From: Myxococcales bacterium | GTDB taxonomy: Bacteria; Myxococcota_A; Polyangia; Polyangiales; Ga0077539 | Length of the DNA: 64,000 nt | Assembly: GCA_016792845.1 (NCBI GenBank) | Contig: JAEUKH010000038.1 | Span: 1-64,000, forward strand | Reading direction: 5' to 3' | In this document: positions 44,061 through 54,732 of the stretch, one piece after another | How positions within the stretch are numbered: position 1 is the first letter of the stretch | How the letters are laid out: every line of letters starts with the position of its first letter | Made by a program: the position numbers and the translations under genes | The notes under the pieces: generated by a model | What the model was told of the DNA's origin: nothing | Database searches by the model: none | The model's input: only the letters and a program-made list of their open reading frames with translations

Positions 44061-45055
44061 CGATTCGTAAGACGGCTTGGATGCTTGTGTTGTGCGCGTT
44101 CGGCGCGGTCTCGCTGCGCGGCGCGTCGGGCGCCGCCGACGACATCGACCGGGTGGTCTGCACCCTCGACGAGGACGCTATTTTTCTCAGCGAGGTCGAG
44201 CGCCAGGCGAGGCCCTTTCTGGCCGAGATCGCCGGGCGCAATGACATGAGCGCCGAGCAGCGCACCGCCGCGCGGCGGCAGGTGTTGCGGCAGACCCTCG
44301 ACCGCATGGTGAACGAGTCGCTCATCCGCCGCGCGGCGACCCGGGCCCACACCACCGTCACGAGCACCGAGGTCGACGAGTTCATCGAGCGCCTCGCCGC
44401 CGAGCGCGGGGCCACCGCCGACCAGGTGTACGCGGCCCTCGAATCAGAGGGCATCACCCGCAGCGAGTACCGCGCCCGCATGGAGACCGAGGTGCTCACC
44501 CTCAAGGTGCTCCAGACCCGGGTGCGGGGCCGCGTCAACTTCAGCGACAACGACCTCAGGCAAGAGTACCAGCGCCTCGTGCGTGAGATGCCGCAGCGGG
44601 CGGTGATGCACGTCGCCCACATCCTCGTCGAAGTGCCCGAGGGCGCCACCGACGCCGTGCGGGGCGCCGCCCGGGCGCGGGCCGAAGAGGCAGCCCGCCG
44701 CGCGGCCGCGGGCGAAGACTGGGCCGCGCTGGTGCGCACCTTCAGCAGCGACACCAACACCCGTGACGAGGGCGGTGACCTCGGCGAGGTGAGCCAGGGC
44801 ACGCTCCCCGAGAGCCTCGACACGGCGCTCGAACCCTTGCGCAACGGCCAGACGAGCCCCGCGGTGCTCGGCCCGAGCGGCTACCATGTGTTGCGCCTCG
44901 TCGAGCGCCGGGTCGAGCCCCCGCCGCCCTTCGAGCAGGTGCGGCAGCAGGTGCAAGGCTCGCTCCTTCAGCGCGAGATGCTTCGCCAGCAACAGATCTA
45001 CCTTCGCGAGCTCCGCCGCAGCGTCGCCGTCGACGACCGACTCGACCCGCGCTGA
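44057..45055 (+). CDS. SurA-like periplasmic chaperone/peptidyl-prolyl isomerase
   Basis: This is the best-kept member of the three. A signal peptide ends near GASGAAD; the SurA N-terminal domain follows (DRVVCTLDEDAIFLSEVE, then NESLIRRAA). One parvulin domain spans about 185-300 with MHVAHILVEVP, GGDLGEVSQGTLP and GYHVLRLVERR. SurA of E. coli has two parvulin domains, so this 332-residue form is the shorter type. It probably escorts outer-membrane proteins through the periplasm. ATGA overlap with the gene before it. It is the last gene of the operon. Confidence 0.87.
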   Translation: MTIRKTAWMLVLCAFGAVSLRGASGAADDIDRVVCTLDEDAIFLSEVERQARPFLAEIAGRNDMSAEQRTAARRQVLRQTLDRMVNESLIRRAATRAHTTVTSTEVDEFIERLAAERGATADQVYAALESEGITRSEYRARMETEVLTLKVLQTRVRGRVNFSDNDLRQEYQRLVREMPQRAVMHVAHILVEVPEGATDAVRGAARARAEEAARRAAAGEDWAALVRTFSSDTNTRDEGGDLGEVSQGTLPESLDTALEPLRNGQTSPAVLGPSGYHVLRLVERRVEPPPPFEQVRQQVQGSLLQREMLRQQQIYLRELRRSVAVDDRLDPR

Positions 45056-45144
45056 TTGTCGTCGGTTGGAGCCCGCCGCGCGAGGCTGCTAGGGTGCCTC
45101 ACCCGCGGCGGCGCCGCGTCGGGGCATCGGGTCGTCGCACCGCC

Positions 45145-46974
45145 ATGAGAAGCATTCTACCGCTGACCCTCGCGCTCTCGTTGTTGGGCTGCGAGCGAGG
45201 TCGTACCGAGGCCCCGCCCGCGCGGGTCGACGTGGCCGTGCGCCCCGCCACCGAGCTCGCGCCCGCCACGCCGCGCGTCACCACCGCCGAAGGCGCGCCC
45301 GCCGAGGTCGAGGCTGGACGGTGCGAGGGAGCGAACCCGCCGACCATCGCCAACGGGTGGAGATTACATGGTTTTTCGTCAGCTCCGCCGCTCACCGACG
45401 CGCTCGGCCTCGGGCGCCGCGGCGAGCGCCTCTTGGGGGTCACCCAGAGCGCCGTGTGCCTCAGCGACGAGGGCATCGCGTGGCGCACGGTCTTGGGCGC
45501 CGACGCGGGGCTCTCGACGCCGACCCTGCATCGCCTCGCGGTGCGCGAGAGCGCCGTGGTGATCGCCCAGGGCACGCCGACGCGCCCCACGGCGCCGCGG
45601 GTGCTCGAATCGCGCGACCTCGGCGAGCGCTGGGAGCCTGTCGCGTTGCCCGACGAGGCCGCGGCGGCGGGCCCAGAGGCGCGGGTCTTCACCGACGGGG
45701 TGCGGCGCCTCTTCGTGGTCACGCCGCGCGCGCTGTGGGTGCGCTTCGACGACGGGCCGTGGCTCGGCCCGAGGGCGCTGCCGGGCGAGCGGGCGGGCGG
45801 GGTCGACGTCTGCGGCGAGACGCTGATCGCTCGGGCCACGGTGGGCCGCGACGGGTTTTGGCACCGCAGCGAAGACTACGGCGTGTCGTGGCGTCCGTTT
45901 CGGCTCGGCACCTTGGGCCTCGAAGGCGCCGACACGGTGGTGCGTTGCCTCGGGTGGCGAGGCATCATCGAAGCGGGCCGCGTACCCCTGCCCTCGTATT
46001 GGAGCCTCGACCAAGGCCGAAGCTGGCACCCCGCCCGCTACGACCACGAGGCCCGCGCCCTCGCGCGCACCCTCGTCGACGACCCGAGCTTGCGACAGAG
46101 CCCTCCGCGTTGCAGCGCGGGCTTCGGCAACACCCTCGTCTGCACCCAGCACCAGCGCCTGACCCTGGTCGACACCGACGCCCCGTGGGATCGTGACCGC
46201 CCCGCCCAACGGGTGATTCGCCCCCCCTCGGGTTGCCCGCATCTTCGGCTCGTCGACGACCGTCGGGTGCTCGCCTTCGGTGAAGGCTGCGGGGTCTATG
46301 TCAGCACCGACCTCGGCGGCCGATGGCGCACCCTGGCCAGCCGTGGCAACCTCTCAGACCCGCCCGAACTCATAAATTCCTCGAACAGTCAAGGTCATGG
46401 CGGCTGGATTGACGAAGAAACAGCCTGGCGCCTCGACGGCGGCATTTGGTGGACGCACGACCACGGCGCGCACTGGCGTCTCCTCCCGAGCACGGGCGGG
46501 CGCCTCTTGACCCACGGCGTCTTCGTCGATGCCTCGCGCGGCGTCTTCGCCCGCAGCGACGGTTGGGTGGTGTCGACCCGAGACGCGGGCCGAAGCTGGC
46601 GCTTTGTGATGCGCGGAGAGGCCGAGCGCATCGCCGCCGCGGGCCCGTGGATTACCGCCACCACGCCGAGCGCGGTGTTCGTCTCGTCTGATGGGGGCGC
46701 GAGCTGGCGCGGGGGCCGCGCGCTCCCCGCGGGGCAGGGCCTCGACCCGGTGCTACGCGTCGAGGGTCGGGTGCGTCGCTTCGACCCCAAACCGGGGCTC
46801 ACGGTGCTGCAAGAGGGCGCCACGGTCTCGATGGCGACCCGCGACAACGGGGTGGCCCGCACCGAGCTCGTGCGCAACCTGCCTGCGGGGGTGGCGTTGC
46901 TCTCGGCGTGGGTGTCGCACGACGCCATCACGCGGATCTTGTTCGCGGGCGGTTGGGTGCTCTCGCGCGAGTGA
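45145..46974 (+). CDS. Asp-box (BNR) beta-propeller lipoprotein
   Basis: This 609-residue exported protein has a signal peptide ending in the lipobox LLGC. At least seven Asp-box turns with the SxDxGxxW pattern are spread through the chain: SDEGIAW, SRDLGERW, SEDYGVSW, SLDQGRSW, STDLGGRW, THDHGAHW, TRDAGRSW and SSDGGASW. This marks a BNR/sortilin/Ycf48-type propeller. Sialidase catalytic residues were not recognised, so a binding or assembly role is more likely. ATG 45145 opens the signal peptide. It lies 90 bp after the PPIase operon and converges, four bases apart, on the pentapeptide gene. Confidence 0.8.
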   Translation: MRSILPLTLALSLLGCERGRTEAPPARVDVAVRPATELAPATPRVTTAEGAPAEVEAGRCEGANPPTIANGWRLHGFSSAPPLTDALGLGRRGERLLGVTQSAVCLSDEGIAWRTVLGADAGLSTPTLHRLAVRESAVVIAQGTPTRPTAPRVLESRDLGERWEPVALPDEAAAAGPEARVFTDGVRRLFVVTPRALWVRFDDGPWLGPRALPGERAGGVDVCGETLIARATVGRDGFWHRSEDYGVSWRPFRLGTLGLEGADTVVRCLGWRGIIEAGRVPLPSYWSLDQGRSWHPARYDHEARALARTLVDDPSLRQSPPRCSAGFGNTLVCTQHQRLTLVDTDAPWDRDRPAQRVIRPPSGCPHLRLVDDRRVLAFGEGCGVYVSTDLGGRWRTLASRGNLSDPPELINSSNSQGHGGWIDEETAWRLDGGIWWTHDHGAHWRLLPSTGGRLLTHGVFVDASRGVFARSDGWVVSTRDAGRSWRFVMRGEAERIAAAGPWITATTPSAVFVSSDGGASWRGGRALPAGQGLDPVLRVEGRVRRFDPKPGLTVLQEGATVSMATRDNGVARTELVRNLPAGVALLSAWVSHDAITRILFAGGWVLSRE

Positions 46975-46978
46975 GGGC

Positions 46979-48916
46979 TCAGCCGCGGGGCGCGGTGGGC
47001 ACGAAGTCTTCGCCTTGCGCGAGCTTCGGGTCGGTACGGCCCACCTCACGGAGGTCGGCGTCGAACCACCGGGTCTCGAGCTCGGAGGTGCGGTGCATGA
47101 GGGCCCCGTGGAGCACCGCGTGGCTCGCGTCGGCGCGGTCGAGCTTGGCGTGCGAGAGGTCGGCGAAGCGCGCCGTGACGAGGGTGAGGTCGGCCTCGCG
47201 GAGGTCGGCCCTCACGAGCTGCGCGCGGTCGAGGTCGCAGCGCACGAACTTCGCCCGCAGCAAGCTCGCCGCGTTGAACGAGGCCATGCGCAGGTCGCTC
47301 CCTCGGAAGTCGACTCCGTCGGCTTTGACCCCCTCGAACTCGGCGCCGCGGGCGTTCACTTTGAGGAAGCTGCACCCGGTGAGGGTGGCCCCGTGGAGCG
47401 TGGCCCCTTCGAGGGAGCACGCGTCGAAGCGCGCGCCGGTCAGGGTTGCGTCGCGGGCGTCGAGGTCTTTGAGGTTACAGCGGCTGAAATCGAGGCCTTC
47501 GATCGAGGCCTCGCGCAGGTCGGCGCCCTCGAAGGTCGTCTCGGCGTTGAGCCGACACGAGGCGAGGTTGAGCTTACGCCCGTCGACCCGGGTGAGGTCG
47601 GCGCCCAAGAGGACGGTGGCCTCGAAGCGCGCATCAGCTAGGTCAGCGCGATAGAGCCGCGCCCCCGAGAGGTCGGTGTTGTTGAGGTTGGCCTCGGTGA
47701 GCACGGCGTCTGAGAGGTCGGCCCCTGAGAGGTTGGCCCCTGAGAGGTTGGCCCCTGAGAGGTCGACGTCGCGGAGGTTGACCCGTTGCAGCGAGGCGCC
47801 GTGGGCCACCACCTGGGCGAGGGTCGCGTCGTGGAAATCGCACCCGTCAAAGGTGGCGCCTTCGAACGAGGCGTTCTCGAAATTGCACTCGACAAACGAG
47901 GCGTGCTCGGTGCGAGCCTCGGCCCAGAGCGTCTGATCGAAGAGACACTCCGAGAAGGGCACGTAGCGCACATCGGCCGCGCGGAGGTCGGCCCCCGAGA
48001 ACACCACCGACGCGGCCTCGCGGCACCGCAGGTCGGCCCCCTGGGCCACCGCGCCGGTGAAGTTCGCCTCGCGCAACACCGCAGACTGGAACGACGCCCC
48101 CGCGGCCATGGCCTCGGTGAGGTCGGCCTCGGCGAGGTTCGCCGCGTCGAAGACCGTGCGCGCGAGGGTCGCCCCCGCGAGCGAGGCGCCCGCGAGGTCG
48201 CAGCCCGTCAGGTCGCAGCCCGTCAGGTCGCAGCCCGTCAGGTCGGCCTCGGTCAAGTCGACAGGCGTGCCCTCGCAGCCCACGAGACGATGCCCCGAGG
48301 CCCTGAGGCGCGCGAACGACGCGCCGCCCCACCCGACCCCGACGAGCTCGCAAGCATCGACGACGACGCTGTCGCTCTTGAGACCGAGGCACGACACCCC
48401 CTCGAACCGCGTCTTCGACCACGCGACCTCGTGCCAAACACACTCTTCAAAGGTCACACCGCGCAAGGCCCCGGTCTCAATCGAGAGCTGAGACCACCCG
48501 ACGCGCACGAAGACGCACTCGGCGAGCTCTAGCTCAGAGAGCATCGACACACCCCAAACGACATTCTCAGCGACGCAGTGATGCAGACGCAGGTCTGTCG
48601 CGGTGAGCTCGGCGAACACACAGTTTACAAACTGCCCGCGCCGACCCGACGCATCGGCCTCGAAGGCGACGCGCTGCATCGAAGACTCAAGCCACAACAC
48701 CTCTTCAAACAAGCACCCCATGAACGACACGCGCGTAAGCACCAGGCGCGACATCGCCGTGCGACGAAACGTGCACTGCTCAAACGTCGAGGCGACGAGC
48801 TGAAGGTCTGACAGCGCTCGATCGACGAAATCGACACCCACCACGCGCGCCCCGACCAGCGCGCCGTGCTCGAGGGCTTCGACGAAAGCATCCCACGAGT
48901 GAATTTCACGCGTCAC
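46979..48916 (-). CDS. Pentapeptide-repeat protein, last gene of the T6SS spike island
   Basis: This 645-residue protein is built nearly throughout of A(D/N)LXX-type pentapeptides (for example LTGCDLTGCD and LSGANLSGAN), so it should fold as a long right-handed square beta-helix. Around residues 150-220 the repeats are irregular, with a block rich in Cys and Trp. No signal peptide. Pentapeptide proteins are common cargo or accessory proteins near VgrG and DUF2169 genes. GTG start four bases after the upstream paralog gene. Two short DNA tandem arrays lie inside it. Whether it is an effector, an immunity protein or a scaffold cannot be told. Confidence 0.85.
   Translation of the reverse strand: MTREIHSWDAFVEALEHGALVGARVVGVDFVDRALSDLQLVASTFEQCTFRRTAMSRLVLTRVSFMGCLFEEVLWLESSMQRVAFEADASGRRGQFVNCVFAELTATDLRLHHCVAENVVWGVSMLSELELAECVFVRVGWSQLSIETGALRGVTFEECVWHEVAWSKTRFEGVSCLGLKSDSVVVDACELVGVGWGGASFARLRASGHRLVGCEGTPVDLTEADLTGCDLTGCDLTGCDLAGASLAGATLARTVFDAANLAEADLTEAMAAGASFQSAVLREANFTGAVAQGADLRCREAASVVFSGADLRAADVRYVPFSECLFDQTLWAEARTEHASFVECNFENASFEGATFDGCDFHDATLAQVVAHGASLQRVNLRDVDLSGANLSGANLSGADLSDAVLTEANLNNTDLSGARLYRADLADARFEATVLLGADLTRVDGRKLNLASCRLNAETTFEGADLREASIEGLDFSRCNLKDLDARDATLTGARFDACSLEGATLHGATLTGCSFLKVNARGAEFEGVKADGVDFRGSDLRMASFNAASLLRAKFVRCDLDRAQLVRADLREADLTLVTARFADLSHAKLDRADASHAVLHGALMHRTSELETRWFDADLREVGRTDPKLAQGEDFVPTAPRG
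47716..47760 (-). repeat. 15-bp tandem repeat, 3 copies, in the pentapeptide gene
   Basis: Three units of GGT(C/T)GGCCCCTGAGA, the last two identical, encode LSGAN-type pentapeptides. The codon-level identity suggests growth by slippage. Confidence 0.85.
48196..48240 (-). repeat. 15-bp tandem repeat, 3 copies, in the pentapeptide gene
   Basis: Three identical units of GGTCGCAGCCCGTCA encode LTGCD pentapeptides, a second and separate expansion in the same gene. Confidence 0.9.
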
Positions 48917-48920
48917 AGCT

Positions 48921-50495
<1,575 letters not shown>

Positions 50496-50508
50496 GGTGC
50501 ACCTCTCT

Positions 50509-51699
50509 TCAAGCCAACGTGGCTTTGGCCATTTGGGTCAGGTCACCGTTGACCCGCTTACGCTCGGTCTTGTTCAGCTTGCTGCGCCCGTTCAAATCGC
50601 CCTTAACTTCAATCTTCTGCTTTGTGATGAAGTCGCCATGCACCGTGAGGTTCGCCTTGAGCTCGGTGTCTTTTGAGACCGAGAGGCCGTTCTTGATGTC
50701 GGTGTTGTCGCGCACCAGCAGCCACTTGGTCATCTTCACGCGCCCCACGTATTTGAGCGTCGGCGCCTTGAGCGTAATGGTCGCCCCGGCGGTCAGGTCG
50801 GCCTTGGTGCTCGCCTTCACCTCCCACATCGTGGTGCCGATCTTGACCTTCGAGAACGACTTCACCTCGAATTTCAGCAAGCAGAACGCCGCCCAGGTGA
50901 TGGTCGTAAAGTCGGTCACCAGCGCCGCGGTGACCCCGAACTTGTTGAGGGTCTTGTAATCAAAGCCGACGCCCGCGGTGGCCGAGATCTTCTTCCCCGC
51001 GACCATCTTGATCTCGGCAGCCGAGCGCTCTTCAATGTCGACGGAGCCGCCCGCCGCCGCCGCCGCGACCCCTGCCCCGCCCGAGGCCACCGTGGCCCCA
51101 CCGCCTGCCAGCGCCGCGATCTTGTCGATCCCGCCGCTGGCGGACTTCACGCCGCCGATGGCGCCGGTCACCCCCGAGCCCGCCTCGGCGACGCCCGCGA
51201 TCCCCGCGATCACCGACTTCGCGGTCTCGTTCTCGACAAACTCATTGCCCAACTCGGCCGCGTTCTTGACGCCATCGAGCACCTGCGACGCGGTCGCGAG
51301 CGCGCTGTCAGCGTTCTTGATCTCGTAGGCGTTGCGCAAGAGGCTCGCCCCCGAGAGGGTCACGTTCACCATCTTCTCGGTGCTCGCCGCGGGGCTCGTG
51401 GTGCCGGGCGATGGCGCCGGCGCCCCAGACCCGCAGGGCCCCGGCGCGACCCCGCCGCCCGAATAGATCTCGACCTTCGCCTGAGCGTGCGCCTTGGTGC
51501 CCGCTGCGCTCAGCCACGACATGGTGGCGTTCGTCTGGGCGGTGAAATCACCCTTCGACTGCGCCGTCAGCGTCGCCGCCGCATCGACCAAGATGCTGCC
51601 CACCGTGGTGAGCGAGGCACCATCTGGACACGCGCACCGCCCGAGGGCGAGCTGCGACGTCGCATGAGGGACTGTGACTGCAAACGTTTGTGCTGCCAT
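50509..51699 (-). CDS. T6SS-linked beta-helix paralog B
   Basis: The protein has 396 residues. It shares with its neighbours the block VEIYSGGGVAPGPCGSG (near 85-100), a helical middle, a Gly/Ala-rich hinge, DIEERSAAEIKMV (near 235), the LKFEVKS strand pair, and a C-terminal stalk of 10-12 residue repeats (LLVRDNTDIKNGLSVSKDTE). Six Cys or fewer, no signal peptide. ATG follows a strong GGGGGAGG ribosome site. Spacing of 13 bp on each side marks one operon. Its difference from paralog A suggests different partners or assembly into a heteromer. Confidence 0.7.
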   Translation of the reverse strand: MAAQTFAVTVPHATSQLALGRCACPDGASLTTVGSILVDAAATLTAQSKGDFTAQTNATMSWLSAAGTKAHAQAKVEIYSGGGVAPGPCGSGAPAPSPGTTSPAASTEKMVNVTLSGASLLRNAYEIKNADSALATASQVLDGVKNAAELGNEFVENETAKSVIAGIAGVAEAGSGVTGAIGGVKSASGGIDKIAALAGGGATVASGGAGVAAAAAGGSVDIEERSAAEIKMVAGKKISATAGVGFDYKTLNKFGVTAALVTDFTTITWAAFCLLKFEVKSFSKVKIGTTMWEVKASTKADLTAGATITLKAPTLKYVGRVKMTKWLLVRDNTDIKNGLSVSKDTELKANLTVHGDFITKQKIEVKGDLNGRSKLNKTERKRVNGDLTQMAKATLA

Positions 51700-51712
51700 G
51701 AGAACCTCCCCC

Positions 51713-52915
51713 TCACCCTGGGATGAACGTCACCCGAGACTTCGCCTGCATCTGCCTCACCGTGACCTTGTTTGCGATGGTCACGTCTCGCTTGACGGTG
51801 ACATCTTGCTCGACGATCCATTGCCCCTTGATGTCGACGTTGCCGTCGACGGTGAGCTTACCCTTCATGATCGTGTTGCTCGTGACGTCGAGCTTCTTGC
51901 GAATGGTCGTCTTGCCGTCGACGATGGTGCTGCCCGTGATGTGCGTGAAGCCATCGTGGGTGATCATGGTGGCCTTCTGAGTGTACGCAGGGGTCTCGAT
52001 CTTCGCCGTCGCCTTCGCGTCAACCTCAAAGGTCGACGACGAGGTCTTGATAAAGACGAGGCTCTTCACCTCAAACTTCGCGAGCGCATAATTCGCGAAT
52101 GAGGTCGTCGTAAACTCTGTGAGGAGCAGCGACTTCACCTCAAATTTGCCCGGGGTCTTGGAGTCGATCCCCAAGGGGGCGCAGCCCGAGATCTTCTTGG
52201 CTGCGACCATTTTGATGTTGGCCGCCGCACGCTCTTCAATGTCTGCGCTCGACCCGCCGGGGCCGCTGCCCTTCGAGAGCCCCGCGCCGCCCGTGATCAT
52301 GCTGCTGATGCCGCTGGCGACGCTGCCAAAATCGCCTTTGGCCAACCCGCCGATGACCCCGAGCGCGCCCGAGGCCGCATCAAAGCCTGAACCGACCTGC
52401 GAGGCCTCCTTAATGTGACCGAGCATCCCTGGGATGACCTTGCCGACATCGCAGAGCCCCTTCATCACGCCCGCAGCGGCGCCCACCGCCTCGCCCATCG
52501 ACAGATCGCCCTGCGCGCCGGTGAGCGCCGATGAGAGGTCTTGCCAGGCCTTGTACCCGCTCAGCGCGCCGCAGGTCGCGTTGGCCAAGATCTCGGTCTT
52601 GGCGCCGGGTTTGCCCGTATCGGTGGCTGAAGCGGGTGAGCCCGCCGAGCAATCGCCGGGGTTGCTCCCCCCGCCCGCGTAGATCTCGACCTTGCCCCCC
52701 GAGTGGACCTTGTGCAGCGCCGCCGAGAGCATCTTCATGCCGCCGTTGGTCTGCGCGGTGAACTTGCCCTTCGACTGGATGTCGAACACCCCAACCGAGT
52801 CAAACAGCACGTCTTTTGCGGTGACGAGGCTGATGCCGTCGCCGCCCGCGGCAGCCCCCATTTGGAGGGTCGTCCCCGAGAAGGGCACCGCCACAGAGAG
52901 TTGTTGTTTGGTCAT
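51713..52915 (-). CDS. T6SS-linked beta-helix paralog C
   Basis: This 400-residue protein has the shared N-terminal AVPFSGTTLQMG, the block VEIYAGGGSNPGDC (near 85-100), the helical middle, a short hinge, DIEERAAANIKMV, then LAKFEVKSLVFIK and a stalk with repeating strands (TTIRKKLDVTSNTIMKGK, VTVKRDVTIANKVTVRQ). The stalk is the most regular of the three and looks like a trimeric or single-chain beta-helix. ATG at 52915 overlaps the stop of the upstream gene (ATGA), so the frame running to 52951 is not used. Function inferred from context only. Confidence 0.72.
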   Translation of the reverse strand: MTKQQLSVAVPFSGTTLQMGAAAGGDGISLVTAKDVLFDSVGVFDIQSKGKFTAQTNGGMKMLSAALHKVHSGGKVEIYAGGGSNPGDCSAGSPASATDTGKPGAKTEILANATCGALSGYKAWQDLSSALTGAQGDLSMGEAVGAAAGVMKGLCDVGKVIPGMLGHIKEASQVGSGFDAASGALGVIGGLAKGDFGSVASGISSMITGGAGLSKGSGPGGSSADIEERAAANIKMVAAKKISGCAPLGIDSKTPGKFEVKSLLLTEFTTTSFANYALAKFEVKSLVFIKTSSSTFEVDAKATAKIETPAYTQKATMITHDGFTHITGSTIVDGKTTIRKKLDVTSNTIMKGKLTVDGNVDIKGQWIVEQDVTVKRDVTIANKVTVRQMQAKSRVTFIPG

Positions 52916-54732
52916 TCGATCACTCGCCCTTCTTGAAGCGCCGCCGACCATTCGCCCCTATGGGCCCTCGGCGCAGCGGTCTCTCGCGTTGACGTGCAGC
53001 GGAAGCGCCCCGCGGCGGCCCCTTCGAGTTCTACGGCGGTCTTGACCCCCATCTTGAGGGCTTCGTGACCTTGAAGCGCACCCGACACCGTCACGGCCTC
53101 ACCCAAGCGCGCCTCGACCTCGGCGTCGACCTCGCTCGACGTTAACACAACAGTGTCTCGATCGAGCGCCCAGAGCCTGAATTCGCCCGTATCGAGCGCG
53201 GTCGCCGCACGCGCCAGGCCCCGCGCCAGCGTCGGCAGACAGAGCGCCTGGGCGAGCCCGCGCCCGCGCAACACCTGAGCCCCCTTGGCCTCGGGCTCGC
53301 GGATCTCAGTGATCGAAAGCTCAAACGACAAGGCCTCTGCATCGCGCAGCGCCCGCCCCCGCGCGGCCTCGTGGCTCAGCCCCTCGGTCTCGGCGAGCGC
53401 GCGGAGCGCGGCGTCGACGTGACGGTCGCACTCAAGAGACCAGACCATCGCCCAGGTCGCGTCGATGCGCTCGTACAGCCAGGTGCCCGCGTCAACGTCG
53501 GTGCTCCGCAGCCACCTGAGCGTCAAGAGGCGGTGTGCGCCGCAAGCGCAGACGTGCCAGGGCGACGACCACGGCGAGCGCTCTTCGAGATAGAACGCCA
53601 GGTCTCGCTCGAAGTCGTCGTGGCTGGCGAGCGATGCCGCCCATGAGAGCAAATCGAGCGGCTTGCCCAGGTCGCGCCCCTCGGCCGTCGCGCGCCATTG
53701 GTACCCCTCGCGACGCAGCGAGACGTGTGGCCGAAGGCGCTTGATCTCGGCCAACAGCTCTCGCTGCGCTTGCAACCGCAGCGCCGCAGATTGCACCGTG
53801 TGTGCGGCCATCGAGGCGAGCGACAACATCGCGCCGAAGCCGGCCTCAGCCACGACGGTGAGATCAACCGGCGTCGCACAGAGCCCGTCGGCGAGCTCAA
53901 GCTGTGACCCCGCGCGCGACACGGTGACGCCCAACGAGGCCGCCAAGGCGGCGATGCGCAAGGTCAACACGTCATACCGCAAGAGCAGCGCGAGCACGCG
54001 CGTGGGGCTCGTGACAATCGCCGGATGCTTGGGTAACCAAGACCAGTGTTGCTCAAGCAACACGCGTTGCGACAGGCCATGGAGTCTCAGGTCTTCGTCG
54101 CTCGCGAGGGCGCGGGTCAGCTCAGCCTGGATGGCGGCATCGTCGGCGGCAAAGGACACCAACGAGAGGCCTTCATCGACCGCCGCGACGGCGCCCTCGG
54201 GTGATGAGATCACCGCCTCCCACAAGGGGCGGAGCAACACGGGCATCCCGAGGAGGCCGAGCGCCGCGGTGTCGTCGAGCGACTCGACCCAGCCGATCGC
54301 ACCGCCCGGCGGCATCCTCCCCATACGCGCTGACATCGGCTCTGTACCGTGAGCCTGATATTCGAGCACGAGATCGAAGCCCGAGCCCGGCACCGCGTGG
54401 TAGAGACGGGCGCCCATGAGGGTGAGGCGGGCGCCTAGGGTGCCGCATCGGCATGGGTCGATGGGGTCTTCGAACTGAAGGTGTGTGAGCTGCCGCTCGA
54501 GGGTTGCGTGCAAATCGGCGAGCGTCGCGCAAGGGCGGCGGCCCCCCGCGGCGAGCTGCAAGCGCCCCTCGAAGATCCTGAGATCATGGTTGATTTCAGC
54601 GCAGCGCGGACACCGCAACACCATGTGAAGGCTGTCAGGGCAGAGGATGAGACCGCGACCCACTGCGGCGCGCGACACCCGCGTCTGCTCAAGCATCACG
54701 CGGAGCGACGGCGCATCGCCCGATCCGCTCAC
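52912..54732 (-). CDS. Cys-motif protein of the T6SS island (adaptor or effector candidate)
   Basis: No family was recognised for this 606-residue protein. The N-terminal part has zinc-ribbon-like pairs: CPRC (near 42) with CRCG (near 95), and later CACG (near 430). The rest is mixed alpha/beta with several Leu-rich helices, and no signal peptide or membrane helix. GTG 54732 is chosen because it overlaps the TGA of the DUF2169 gene, the same coupling style as with paralog C downstream; the longer frame to 54852 lacks support. Position between the DUF2169 fusion and the beta-helix paralogs suggests a loading adaptor or a toxin. No classical toxin motif is seen. Confidence 0.6.
   Translation of the reverse strand: MSGSGDAPSLRVMLEQTRVSRAAVGRGLILCPDSLHMVLRCPRCAEINHDLRIFEGRLQLAAGGRRPCATLADLHATLERQLTHLQFEDPIDPCRCGTLGARLTLMGARLYHAVPGSGFDLVLEYQAHGTEPMSARMGRMPPGGAIGWVESLDDTAALGLLGMPVLLRPLWEAVISSPEGAVAAVDEGLSLVSFAADDAAIQAELTRALASDEDLRLHGLSQRVLLEQHWSWLPKHPAIVTSPTRVLALLLRYDVLTLRIAALAASLGVTVSRAGSQLELADGLCATPVDLTVVAEAGFGAMLSLASMAAHTVQSAALRLQAQRELLAEIKRLRPHVSLRREGYQWRATAEGRDLGKPLDLLSWAASLASHDDFERDLAFYLEERSPWSSPWHVCACGAHRLLTLRWLRSTDVDAGTWLYERIDATWAMVWSLECDRHVDAALRALAETEGLSHEAARGRALRDAEALSFELSITEIREPEAKGAQVLRGRGLAQALCLPTLARGLARAATALDTGEFRLWALDRDTVVLTSSEVDAEVEARLGEAVTVSGALQGHEALKMGVKTAVELEGAAAGRFRCTSTRETAAPRAHRGEWSAALQEGRVIE

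Noticed and set aside
47716..48240. Short tandem repeats as a CRISPR array
   Set aside because: Units are 15 bp, coding and without spacers. No cas genes are present.
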